Shown here: positions 1 through 8,540 of the stretch, piece after piece
Layout: every line of letters begins with the position of its first letter
How positions within the stretch are numbered: the first letter of the stretch is position 1
Assembly (NCBI RefSeq): GCF_014645795.1
Contig: NZ_BMMK01000002.1
Span: 344,772 to 408,771 of the forward strand
Reading direction: 5' to 3'
DNA length: 64,000 nt
Source: Longimycelium tulufanense
GTDB taxonomy: Bacteria > Actinomycetota > Actinomycetes > Mycobacteriales > Pseudonocardiaceae
The notes under the pieces: generated by a model
Told to the model about the DNA's origin: nothing
Databases searched by the model: none
The model's input: the letters and a program-made list of their open reading frames with translations, nothing else
Program-made: the position numbers and the translations under genes

Positions 1-27
1 AATGCTCTGACGGCGGTGATCGAGTGA
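1..27 (+). CDS. C-terminal end of a phage head-tail protein (partial)
   Basis: An open frame runs from the window edge through eight codons to a TGA that overlaps the GTG start of the next gene (GTGA arrangement). The overlap and the position just before a tail terminator suggest a head-tail connector or HK97 gp10-like protein, but only eight residues are visible, so the product is not identified. Confidence 0.35.
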   Translation, partial: NALTAVIE

Positions 28-449
28 GGCCGTTCGTCTTCGGTGATGCCGAGGCGTCCGTGCTGGCCTACCTCCGGGACAAGATGCCGGAACTCGCGTC
101 CGGCACCGACTTTCCCGTCACTGAACCGTCCGCGCCGTACCTGGTGGTACGGCGCTACGGCGGCAACTACCGGCCACCCGCCATCGACTACGCCCGGTTC
201 AGCATCGAGACGTGGTGCACGTCCCGATCCCTGGCGCAGGACACCCTTCAGGCAGCGCTGGGGTGGCTCTTCGTCGCCCACCTGGAGAACCGCACCTACA
301 CCGCGCTAGATGGCACCTTGCTGCCCCGCATCACCAAGGTCTTCGTCGAGAGCGGACCCCAGTATTTCCCCGACGGGGTATCCACGGAGCATCGGTGGAT
401 CTCCACCGTCGCCGTCTACATGCGCGCCCTGGAGTCACATGAACCGTGA
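24..449 (+). CDS. Phage tail terminator / tail completion protein
   Basis: A 141-residue protein starting at GTG inside the upstream stop codon. Its size, its place directly before the tail-tube genes, and the mixed alpha/beta sequence with conserved aromatic and Pro positions fit the DUF3168/gpU-like tail terminators that cap the tail tube and join it to the head. No catalytic motif is expected or seen. The family assignment rests mostly on position and size. The gene ends 8 bases inside the next gene, so the two are probably translationally coupled. Confidence 0.55.
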   Translation: MRPFVFGDAEASVLAYLRDKMPELASGTDFPVTEPSAPYLVVRRYGGNYRPPAIDYARFSIETWCTSRSLAQDTLQAALGWLFVAHLENRTYTALDGTLLPRITKVFVESGPQYFPDGVSTEHRWISTVAVYMRALESHEP

Positions 450-2157
450 GAGTGTCCGCATTGGACGAGTTGGGGAGGTCTACTTCTCCACTGACGACCT
501 GAGTCCACTGGAGGTTGCCCAGGCCACGGACGCCAGCCTTCCCATTCCTGCACGGTTCTCGTCAGTGGGCTTGCTGAGCGATGACGGGTTCGAGCACGAG
601 TTCTCCGAGGACGTCAAGGAGATCACCAACTGGACCAGGGGAAATGTCTCCCAGATTATCCGTGGCCGCGTGCTGACCATGAAGTTCACTGCTCTGGAAA
701 CCAGCGGCACCACGGTGGGCATGTTCTACGGCAGCGACGCCCAGGGCAACGAGCTGAACGTCGTACTCACCGTCACCAACGGATACTCCCGACGCCCGTG
801 CTACGCACTGCTCTACTGCATATACGACGGGCCGGTCCAATGGCGTCTCTTCGTTCCCCACGCCCACGTCACCGAGCTGGACGCACCCGAGTTCACGCCC
901 GGTGGCATGGTGAAGTGGGGCATCACGTTCAAGGCCATGGACAACGCGGGGTATCTCGCCACGTGGTCGACCAACGACCCCACCGTTACCCAGGGACATG
1001 GGGTGGCCCCTCCCCGAATCTTCCTGCCGGAGCTGGTGGGCCGAACAGGCAGAGTCCGCCCCTGGGACACGGTGGGTGGGCTCGGGATGCTGGGCGCGAC
1101 CGTCACCGTCGAGACCAGCGACGGGCAGCGAGGCACCTTTCCAGTCGGCCCGGACGGCTACTGGTGGGCGGATCTCCATGACTTCCCCCCTGACCAGGAA
1201 ATCACCGTGACCGCCACGCAGACCTACCAGGGCTGGGAGTCGGACCGTGCAGTGCACACGATCCGCACCTTTCCGCGCCCCAAGACCCCGCTCGTGTCCA
1301 GTGTGGTTACCACCAAGCATGACCTCACCGTGCACTGGCACACCGAACCCACCAGCGCCACACGATGGGTGTTCCGCGTGTGGGACCCAGCAACACCGGA
1401 CGCTGTCCACGACGTCGGGGAGACCTCCACCCCGGTCGCCGAATCCCGCCTCTCACTGGACCCCTTCCCCGAACTCTGGGGCCGAGACCTCCTACTCCGC
1501 ATCGACGCGGAAGGAGACGGAGGGACCACCTCCTCCAACGGCCTGCCGTTTCGGGTGGCACGCCTCACCTCCCCCACCCTCGTCCACGCCTCCTGTATGG
1601 CACGGACACTCACGACCGAGTGGCAGCCAGCGAGCGGCACGACCGTGAACCAGTACGAGGTGCGGATCTCCGCGTTACCCGATCCGATCGCCCTCGTGCC
1701 AGGGGACACCACACAGTGGACGGGCGAGATTCCCGCGACGTGCACACCCCACACCACCTACACAGTCTCCGTCCTGGCACAGATGAGCGACGGCACAGAG
1801 TTGTCCTCCTCGCCTCTGGCGTTCACCGCCGGCTACGGTGGCGCACTTCTTCAGGACATCAGCTCCGCTGACCTCACCGACACCACGGTCACGATCCGAT
1901 GGCAGCTCACGGAGCTGACCCCTCCCACCGTGACTTCCTGGACAGTCCTGTACGGACCGGCAACCTCTTCGCAACTCACCACAGTCACGACGAACCTGCC
2001 CCCTGACAGCCATGAGACGTCCTTCACGCTCCAGCACCCGTCCTATGGCTGGCAGGCCAAGCCCGGTGACCGCATGGCGGTTCAGGTGGTGGCCACGACC
2101 ACGCCGAGCGATCCCACCTATCGCTCCAACACGCAGACGTTTCTCCTTCCCGCCTGA
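439..2157 (+). CDS. Major tail-tube paralogue with C-terminal beta-sandwich (Ig/FN3-like) extension
   Basis: A 572-residue protein; the ATG inside the end of the upstream gene is preferred over an upstream in-frame ATG that would lengthen the overlap. Residues 1-165 align with the separate tail-tube protein encoded next (shared blocks GLLSDDGFEHEF / GFLSEDAVEHEF and VTELDAPEFTPG / VTELESPKFTAG). From about residue 190 to the end there are roughly four Ser/Thr/Pro-rich segments with the spacing and aromatic pattern of Ig-like or fibronectin type III sandwiches. This looks like a tube subunit with surface-exposed decoration domains, probably mixed at low copy with the shorter paralogue or forming a distal segment. 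The role is inferred; the homology between the two genes is visible directly. Confidence 0.75.
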   Translation: MNRESVRIGRVGEVYFSTDDLSPLEVAQATDASLPIPARFSSVGLLSDDGFEHEFSEDVKEITNWTRGNVSQIIRGRVLTMKFTALETSGTTVGMFYGSDAQGNELNVVLTVTNGYSRRPCYALLYCIYDGPVQWRLFVPHAHVTELDAPEFTPGGMVKWGITFKAMDNAGYLATWSTNDPTVTQGHGVAPPRIFLPELVGRTGRVRPWDTVGGLGMLGATVTVETSDGQRGTFPVGPDGYWWADLHDFPPDQEITVTATQTYQGWESDRAVHTIRTFPRPKTPLVSSVVTTKHDLTVHWHTEPTSATRWVFRVWDPATPDAVHDVGETSTPVAESRLSLDPFPELWGRDLLLRIDAEGDGGTTSSNGLPFRVARLTSPTLVHASCMARTLTTEWQPASGTTVNQYEVRISALPDPIALVPGDTTQWTGEIPATCTPHTTYTVSVLAQMSDGTELSSSPLAFTAGYGGALLQDISSADLTDTTVTIRWQLTELTPPTVTSWTVLYGPATSSQLTTVTTNLPPDSHETSFTLQHPSYGWQAKPGDRMAVQVVATTTPSDPTYRSNTQTFLLPA

Positions 2158-2172
2158 CCGGAGACAGACTAT

Positions 2173-2799
2173 ATGGTCTACAGCTTCAACAACGCGGCGG
2201 TCCGCGTCGCCACGACCGGTGCGATCTACTTCGCCGATGACGAGACCGGCACCCGCTATGACACGCTCAAGGACAAGGTGAAGAAAGTTGACGTCGCTCT
2301 GGCTGACACCGACTTCCAGCACCTCGGCTTCCTGTCTGAGGACGCCGTAGAGCACGAGTTCGATGACGACATTGAGGACATCCCCTCCTGGCAAGGAGGA
2401 ATCGTCCGCTCGATCGTGAAGAGTCGCAGCGCCACCTTCAAAATTGCTTCCCTGGAGACCTCTCGGGAAGCGTTGAGCCTCTTCTACGGTGCAGACGTCA
2501 CGACCGACACGGGTGTTCACAGCCTGGACGTCGGCGCGAATGTCGCCCGAAAGAAGATGATCTGTGTCTTCGAGTTCCGGGACGGCCACCTCCCGAGCGG
2601 CACGGAGCGCGTGTACCGGATCGTGCTGCCCAGCTCCCAGGTGACGGAGCTGGAGTCTCCCAAGTTCACCGCTGGTGATGCAGTGACGTGGGGCATGACG
2701 ATCAAGGCTCTCGGTAGTCGTCACCCGCTGCTGTCGATCTACACCAATGATGACCAACTCGCCGCGCCCGCTCCGCCGCCGGACACCAGCGACAATTGA
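2173..2799 (+). CDS. Major tail protein (tail tube subunit)
   Basis: A 208-residue protein with a GGAG ribosome binding site nine bases before the ATG. It aligns along most of its length with the first 165 residues of the preceding protein. It sits directly upstream of a strong terminator and the tail-assembly chaperones, the usual place of the major tail protein in siphoviruses. The acidic/Pro C-terminal tail (about 12 residues, ending PPPDTSDN) is probably flexible. This is most likely the abundant tube subunit. Confidence 0.8.
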   Translation: MVYSFNNAAVRVATTGAIYFADDETGTRYDTLKDKVKKVDVALADTDFQHLGFLSEDAVEHEFDDDIEDIPSWQGGIVRSIVKSRSATFKIASLETSREALSLFYGADVTTDTGVHSLDVGANVARKKMICVFEFRDGHLPSGTERVYRIVLPSSQVTELESPKFTAGDAVTWGMTIKALGSRHPLLSIYTNDDQLAAPAPPPDTSDN

Positions 2800-2816
2800 T
2801 CAGGCCCTGATCTCTC

Positions 2817-2847
2817 GGGGAGCCCAGGCGCAGGGGCTCCCCTTTTT
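2817..2847 (+). terminator. Rho-independent terminator after the major tail gene
   Basis: Perfect 9-base stem GGGGAGCCC / GGGCTCCCC with an 8-base loop, followed at once by TTTTT. Placed 17 bases after the tail-tube stop codon. A partial terminator at this point is common in siphoviruses and would keep tube protein mRNA more abundant than downstream tail mRNA. Confidence 0.9.
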
Positions 2848-2871
2848 CATGCCCTCTTTCTTGGAGATTCG

Positions 2872-3186
2872 ATGACTCAGCCAAACAAGGCACGCCTCAA
2901 GCTGGAGACCCTTCGCGCACCGATTGTGGAAGCCGCCCACCGCATCGAGTTCCAGCTTGCCGGCGAGGTCTTCAGTCTTCCCCCGGTGGAACTGTGGCCG
3001 GACGAGGCGCTTGAGGCGATGCCCAAGGCCGGAGACGAGCCCGACATCCGCAACATGGTGACGGTGGCCCGGCACGTGTTGGGCGACGACTACCCGCGTT
3101 TCCGAAACGCTGGCGGACGCGCCATGGATGTGTTCCTCGTGCTGGCGCACCTGGCGGAGGACCAGGGCGTGACGCCGGGGGAATGA
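2872..3186 (+). CDS. Tail assembly chaperone, upstream (gpG-like)
   Basis: A 104-residue, charged, mostly helical protein located between the major tail protein and the tape measure, where siphoviruses carry the gpG/gpGT-type chaperone pair that coats the tape measure during tail assembly. It has a GGAG site upstream. The TGA overlaps the ATG of the next gene (ATGA), and the next gene is in the -1 frame. The last codons read through a run of five G then AA (GGGGGAA), an imperfect slippery heptamer, so frameshift fusion is possible but not shown. Confidence 0.7.
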   Translation: MTQPNKARLKLETLRAPIVEAAHRIEFQLAGEVFSLPPVELWPDEALEAMPKAGDEPDIRNMVTVARHVLGDDYPRFRNAGGRAMDVFLVLAHLAEDQGVTPGE

Positions 3187-3584
3187 TCGCGCTCGTTGGA
3201 CTGCTGCGGCAGTACGCGGCCGAGATTGACGCCGACTTCTTGGCGATATATGGGCTCGATCTTCGTGCCCTCGGCACGGCCGCGCTGCCCTGGGGACGGT
3301 TCAACGCGCTTCTTCACAGGCTCCCCTACGACTCTCACTTAATGCGTGCCGTGCGGGGTGAACAGGAGCCCACCTGGACCCTGGACATGCACCTGATGGC
3401 GACCCTCATCGAAGCCGCACAGGTCACAAACTATCTCCTCGGGTCGCTCCTGCAAGCCAACGGCGCGAAGCGCAACCCAGTTTCCAAACCCACGCCCATC
3501 AAGCGTCCAGGCGTCGCCGACCAGCGGCAGGGCAAGGGCCTTGCATCGCTTATCGGAAAGCTCAGCGGGAGGCGAGATGGCTAG
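3183..3584 (+). CDS. Tail assembly chaperone, downstream (gpT-like)
   Basis: A 133-residue protein in the -1 frame relative to the preceding chaperone, starting in its stop codon. It is small, helical, has a basic C-terminal tail (QRQGKGLASLIGKLSGRRDG) and overlaps the tape-measure start by 8 bases. By position it is the second tail-assembly chaperone, made either by coupled re-initiation at the ATGA or as a frameshift fusion. Confidence 0.65.
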   Translation: MIALVGLLRQYAAEIDADFLAIYGLDLRALGTAALPWGRFNALLHRLPYDSHLMRAVRGEQEPTWTLDMHLMATLIEAAQVTNYLLGSLLQANGAKRNPVSKPTPIKRPGVADQRQGKGLASLIGKLSGRRDG

Positions 3585-6510
3585 TCGTGGCTACAAGCTC
3601 GCCACCGGTTTCGTGGAAATCAAGCTCGGCGACGAGACAATTTTTGTTCGAGCAACCCAACAAGCGGTCCGCCGTGTCGCGGCGGACGCGGAGAGGGTTC
3701 TCTCGTCCCGGCTTTCCCGGGCACTGAACACTGTGTCCACCACCATCACGAACCTTGGTGTTCAGGCGTCCCTGTACCTCGCTCCCCTCTCCCTGGCGGT
3801 GGGTGATCTGGCACGCAAGGGGTGGGACATCGCCAAGTCCGTGGACCAGGCCGTCAACATGTACCAGCAATTCGGCCTGTCCGCCCAGGAAGCGAATGCG
3901 TTCGTGCGGCGTCTCTACCAGGACGCCAACGCTTGGGGTGTCGAATACAACAGCGTACTCACCACGAGTATGCGCCTCATGGGCATCTTTTCCGGCGACG
4001 CACAGCGTGTCGCGGAAGTAATGGGTGCTCTGGCCAACCTCACGGGCAAGTATCACCTCAACCAAGACCAGGCAAACCGCGTCTTCGTCGCCTTCGTCCA
4101 AATGTGGCAGAAGGGCAAGGTCGGCGCGGAAGAGATGACCCAACAAATGGGCGAGGTCATTCCCGCATGGGAGATTCTGGGCAAGGCTACAGGCAAGACG
4201 GTCCAAGACCTCCAGAATCTTTCCCAGAAGGGACAGCTTCTCTCCCAGGATGTCCTACCGAAGCTGGTCAACTACCTGAACACCGACCCCGACTTCGCCG
4301 GACGCGCGATCGCGAACGCCAACACCCTGCAAGGCCAGCTCAACATCCTCCACAACCAGATGAACATGGTATTCGGAGGGGCGTTCCTGGCGAACAATGA
4401 GAAGCTACTGGGGGCATTCAAAAACCTCAACACAGCACTACTCAACCTGAGCAACAGCGGGGCCATTGAGCGGTTCCTGACGCCCCTGATCGATGGCTTC
4501 GCACGACTCCTCAACTGGATCTCACAACTGAGCCCGACCACGCAGATGTGGATTGCGAAGGCGCTCCTCATCGGGGCGGTCCTGGGTCCCATCCTCCTTG
4601 TCATCGGCAAACTCATCGGACTCTTCGGCCAAGTGTCGGAGAAACTGGGTAAGGCTGGGGCCGCACTCAAGTCCTGGGCGTTCAACACCGATCGGGGGGT
4701 CAGGAGTTCCGTACGGTTCGGCCGCGCCGTCGACAGCACTTTTCGGGCAGTCAATAGCGCCGGTCAGGCGTTGATTCATCCGATCACCAGTGTCCGCCTG
4801 GGTCTGCTGCGGCTTGGTAGCGGTTTCCGCACGGCACAGACGACCGCATACGTGTTCGCCTCCAACGCGCTCGACAAGGTGCGATCCGGGGTTTCTTCCG
4901 CCGTCTCCGCTCTGGGGACCCTCAAGACTGCGGTCGGGGTGGGGGCCATCTCCGCCTGGGATGCGCTGCGCTCTGGCGTCATCCGCGCTGGGGACGCGCT
5001 CCGCCACTTTGGCACCTGGGCTGGCGTCACCGCCCTTGGTGCTCTGGAGCGCCTGAAGAGTGCGGCACATTCCACTCAAGTCGCGCTCGCTAACGGCCTT
5101 TCTCGGGCCTGTGACCTCGCTGCCCGCGGAGTCAAGCGGCTGGGGTCGGCAGCGGGCAGCGTGGCCCAACGCGGGTTCGGGGCAATGAAGATCGGCGTGC
5201 TGGGCCTCTTTGGTGTTCTCGGAACTGTCCTGCTGCAAAACGACGCCTTTCGGGCGTCGGTTGAGAATCTGGCAACCGCCATCGCTACCGCTCTAGGCGG
5301 CCCCCTGGCAGATGTGATCAATACGCTGACGACAGCGCTTCAGCCCGTTCTTCCGATCATCGCTGGGCTGCTTGCTCAGGTCGCAGCCCAATTCGTTTCC
5401 TTGATCGAAAAGTTGACACCGGTCCTGGTTCCAGCTCTTCAGCAGCTCGCAACCATCCTGTCGGGCAGCCTGGCCTTCATCCTGCCGTTGATCGCGAATG
5501 CACTCGTGGCCCTGCTTGGCGCGCTCGGTCCGGTCATTCCGGTAGTTGCGTCGCTGGCGGCCACATTGTTGGGCGCATTGCTACCGCCGTTAAGCACACT
5601 GTTCAGCACCTTGTCGGCCTCCCTGGGTCCCGTTCTGCCGATTATCACGAGCGCCATTCAACAGCTCTTTGGCGCTTTTGTTGAAATCGTGCCGATCGTG
5701 GTGCAATTCGGAGTCCAACTGCTCCAAATCCTGATCCCACCTGCGGTACAGATCATTGGGATTTTTGGCCAGGTGCTGAGCGCCCTGCGACCCCTGATGC
5801 CGCCTTTCACACAGATCATCTCGCTTGTGGTGCAGCTCGCAGCGCAATTCATCGGGGCATTACTTCCAGCGGTGACGCCGATCATTGGCGTCATGCTGAA
5901 CCTGCTGTCGTCGGTGCTGCGCCCACTCATGCCCGTGATCACTAAATTGGCGGAATTGCTGGCTGGCGCGCTGGCCGTGGCTTTTCGTGTTCTGCAACCC
6001 GTGGTTGAAACCATCGCGGGTGCTTTTCGCAGGATCGTCGATGTAGTGCAGTCCGTCATTGGCACAATCGGCCGGTTGGTCGACAAAGTACGGGGTGCGG
6101 CGGGTGCCGTCAAGAATTTCCTCGGCGGATTGAACCCGTTTGCGGCTCCGATGACAGCGGAGTTTTCACTACTGCCGTCCTCGGCGGGGTCGATGATGCT
6201 CTTTACGGCTCCCGCGCCGATGGCACTCGCGTCACCAGCGTCGGCGATCAGCGAGTTGAGCGCGCCCGTGGGTATGGCGTCCGGGTCTTTGTCATCGTTG
6301 GAGCGGTCCGTCAGTGACTTGCAGGGGAGCATGGCGGAGTTTGGGCGCAGCCTGCGCCAGCAGCTTCGTGTCCCCGCGTTCGAGGAGGATGACCGGGGTT
6401 CCCGTCCGAGCCCTGCGGCTCCTCAGATCACGGTCAATGCCCAAACCAACGCGAACCCCTACGAGATCGGGCGTGAGATCGCGTGGCAGCTCAAGACCTC
6501 CGGACGGTGA
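3577..6510 (+). CDS. Tape measure protein
   Basis: A 977-residue protein, the longest in the prophage, preceded by GGGAGG four bases before the ATG. Residues about 70-260 form the tape-measure domain (LSAQEANAFVRRLYQD ... MWQKGKVGAEEMTQQ ... QLLSQDVLPKLVNYL). Residues about 550-830 are hydrophobic Leu/Ile/Val/Pro-rich repeats typical of the stretched core and membrane-passing segment. No lytic transglycosylase or peptidase motif stands out. At about 1.5 angstrom per residue, the family rule predicts a tail near 145 nm; that length is an estimate from family knowledge. Confidence 0.93.
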   Translation: MASRGYKLATGFVEIKLGDETIFVRATQQAVRRVAADAERVLSSRLSRALNTVSTTITNLGVQASLYLAPLSLAVGDLARKGWDIAKSVDQAVNMYQQFGLSAQEANAFVRRLYQDANAWGVEYNSVLTTSMRLMGIFSGDAQRVAEVMGALANLTGKYHLNQDQANRVFVAFVQMWQKGKVGAEEMTQQMGEVIPAWEILGKATGKTVQDLQNLSQKGQLLSQDVLPKLVNYLNTDPDFAGRAIANANTLQGQLNILHNQMNMVFGGAFLANNEKLLGAFKNLNTALLNLSNSGAIERFLTPLIDGFARLLNWISQLSPTTQMWIAKALLIGAVLGPILLVIGKLIGLFGQVSEKLGKAGAALKSWAFNTDRGVRSSVRFGRAVDSTFRAVNSAGQALIHPITSVRLGLLRLGSGFRTAQTTAYVFASNALDKVRSGVSSAVSALGTLKTAVGVGAISAWDALRSGVIRAGDALRHFGTWAGVTALGALERLKSAAHSTQVALANGLSRACDLAARGVKRLGSAAGSVAQRGFGAMKIGVLGLFGVLGTVLLQNDAFRASVENLATAIATALGGPLADVINTLTTALQPVLPIIAGLLAQVAAQFVSLIEKLTPVLVPALQQLATILSGSLAFILPLIANALVALLGALGPVIPVVASLAATLLGALLPPLSTLFSTLSASLGPVLPIITSAIQQLFGAFVEIVPIVVQFGVQLLQILIPPAVQIIGIFGQVLSALRPLMPPFTQIISLVVQLAAQFIGALLPAVTPIIGVMLNLLSSVLRPLMPVITKLAELLAGALAVAFRVLQPVVETIAGAFRRIVDVVQSVIGTIGRLVDKVRGAAGAVKNFLGGLNPFAAPMTAEFSLLPSSAGSMMLFTAPAPMALASPASAISELSAPVGMASGSLSSLERSVSDLQGSMAEFGRSLRQQLRVPAFEEDDRGSRPSPAAPQITVNAQTNANPYEIGREIAWQLKTSGR

Positions 6511-6513
6511 GTC

Positions 6514-7470
6514 ATGACTCATTTCCACAGCGAGGAGTTCGTTCCTGAGTGGGGAATCTACTGGCGGTCGACCCGGATCAACACGGAAATGCCGTGCATC
6601 CTTCAGGAGGTTGAGGGGCTGCTAGACAGTCCCGAGGTCCGTACCGGGGATCTCACCCTGCTCCAGCGGGACGGGCAGATCCCCGGCACGGACTACCTGG
6701 GCGCTCGATCCATCACGGTCACCGCTCAGATTTTCGACGCCGATCGGGCCGCCTTCGCCCGGCACATATCTCAGATAGTCGGTGACCTTGCCTCCGGAGG
6801 CAGGGAGGAGCCGTTACAGATCAAGATTCCGGGGGTCGGTGATGGCGACTGGTGTGTCGTCCATGCTCGGGTCCGCAAGCGTGCACTCACGCTCGATCAG
6901 GACTACTACGGCGGCTGCGCGACGCTCACCGTCGAGTTTGGTGCCACCGATCCCCGGATCTACAGCGTCCGACAACTCTCGGTGGACACCACCCCACCCT
7001 CCAGGCCCGGAGCCGGCTTCGCCTTCCCCCTGACGTTCGACGTGAGTTTTGACCGCCCCGGCGGTGTCCTCACCCGGTCCCCCAACACGCCCTCACTGCC
7101 CAGCACACGGACCGCCATCGCCCGCAACAACGGGCGTACAGCAACCCCACCGGAGTTGCGAATCTATGGCCCCTGTAAGGGCATCACGATCGCGCACCGC
7201 GAACAGCGACGCAGCATCGCCTTCGCGCCCGAGTTCGCGATCGAGGCCGGCGCGCACGTCCTGTTGGATGCCAAGAACCGAAAGATCGTCATGCGGTCCA
7301 GCGAGAGCGACCCCGGGCGCACGGCCTATCCCTACCTCGCTCCCGGCAGCCAATTCTTTGACCTCCAGCCGGGAGACAACTCGCTGTCCATCACCGCGAT
7401 TGACACCGCACCCCCTGATCAGGAGCGCCGGTACTCCATGAACATCCGGTGGCATGACGCTTGGGTTTAG
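6514..7470 (+). CDS. Distal tail protein (Dit-like)
   Basis: A 318-residue protein starting three bases after the tape-measure stop. The N-terminal part (YWRSTRINTEMPCILQEVEG, then GARSITVTAQIFD and a YYGGCATLTVEF strand) fits the siphovirus tail component family of Dit proteins, which form the hub joining tube and tip. The C-terminal half is a beta-rich galectin-like or carbohydrate-binding-like domain (ELRIYGPC ... QFFDLQPGDNSLSIT). Position right after the tape measure supports the call. Confidence 0.8.
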   Translation: MTHFHSEEFVPEWGIYWRSTRINTEMPCILQEVEGLLDSPEVRTGDLTLLQRDGQIPGTDYLGARSITVTAQIFDADRAAFARHISQIVGDLASGGREEPLQIKIPGVGDGDWCVVHARVRKRALTLDQDYYGGCATLTVEFGATDPRIYSVRQLSVDTTPPSRPGAGFAFPLTFDVSFDRPGGVLTRSPNTPSLPSTRTAIARNNGRTATPPELRIYGPCKGITIAHREQRRSIAFAPEFAIEAGAHVLLDAKNRKIVMRSSESDPGRTAYPYLAPGSQFFDLQPGDNSLSITAIDTAPPDQERRYSMNIRWHDAWV

Positions 7471-7481
7471 GAGCAAAACAC

Positions 7482-8531
7482 ATGCCCCTCAAGGGAAAGA
7501 TTTACTTCGCACAGAACGACCGCTACCCCGCCCAGGAGTTCCGCACACACCAGGTTGCCTCCACCGGGGTGCGGCACCCCGGTGTGGTGAGCGTCCTGGG
7601 CGGTGAGCTTCTGGTGAGCGTCAAGTCCGCCATGACGCTTCGGGTCGCCGCCGGCACCGCGTGGGTACCGCAGGGAGACCCACAGATCCCCGTCCAGTCG
7701 GACATGTACTTCATCGACATGCCCGAGGACGAGGTGACCATCGACCAGGGCGCGGTCACAGGCGATCGGATTGACCTCGTTCTTCTCAAGGTCGTTGACA
7801 CCGAAACTGACTGGTATTGCTACGTCGACAAGCGCACCGGCACGCCTGCCACGTCAGGCCAGCCCAGTCCCCCCACACTGCGCCCAGGTGAGCTACTGCT
7901 CGCCGAGGTGCGGGTAAAGGCGGGCACGAAGAGCCTGACCGCTGAAGACATCGACAACAACGCGCGCACCCGCCGCAACCAGGTGGGGCGCGCGACTCCG
8001 ATACCCCATCAGCTCGCCCCACACCTGGACGCCAAGCGCCTTGTGGGCAGTGTCCGTGACGAACTGGTCATGGACACCACCAACAAGTACCTCCGCCGCT
8101 GGGACGGCTCCGCCTGGCTCCCTCTCAGCGGGGGCGTCCAGGTGCTCCGTGACTACGCCTTGACCACCCCATCCTTGACGGAGACGAACGTCTTCCACCG
8201 GTACCGCATTCCCGCCGCGCCGCATGATCGCTCGGGTTTCCTCACGGTTGAAATCAGCTATTGGAGCACCGCAGAACACGCCGCCAGCTACAACGTGCAC
8301 GCACTCATCGACGGCAAGAAATCGCTCCTGGCCTGGCAGTGGTGGGGCAACGCGCCCGGCGTGGCCATCACGATCCCTGCGGAACTGGAGATCCCCGCCC
8401 GCCGGGAAGCACTCATCGAATACGAACTCGCGCCGACCTGGCCCAACGGCAGCGCACGGGGAGTTGACGTCCGAAGCCTCTGGTACTTCTTCCCCGGTGC
8501 ACCCCAGCGGCTCACCGCCCTTCCGGCCTAG
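7482..8531 (+). CDS. Minor tail / baseplate protein
   Basis: A 349-residue protein. The ATG at the beginning of MPLKGK is preferred because GGAG lies eight bases upstream; an in-frame ATG seven codons earlier lies in the preceding gene. Residues 1-165 resemble baseplate proteins that begin with a short hydrophobic strand set and a GDRIDLVLLKVVD segment, as seen in tip proteins of actinophages. Residues about 215-349 form a beta-rich domain with many aromatic residues, a possible host-wall or glycan-contacting region. Receptor-binding function is an inference from position and composition. Confidence 0.6.
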   Translation: MPLKGKIYFAQNDRYPAQEFRTHQVASTGVRHPGVVSVLGGELLVSVKSAMTLRVAAGTAWVPQGDPQIPVQSDMYFIDMPEDEVTIDQGAVTGDRIDLVLLKVVDTETDWYCYVDKRTGTPATSGQPSPPTLRPGELLLAEVRVKAGTKSLTAEDIDNNARTRRNQVGRATPIPHQLAPHLDAKRLVGSVRDELVMDTTNKYLRRWDGSAWLPLSGGVQVLRDYALTTPSLTETNVFHRYRIPAAPHDRSGFLTVEISYWSTAEHAASYNVHALIDGKKSLLAWQWWGNAPGVAITIPAELEIPARREALIEYELAPTWPNGSARGVDVRSLWYFFPGAPQRLTALPA

Positions 8532-8540
8532 GAGAAGCAC

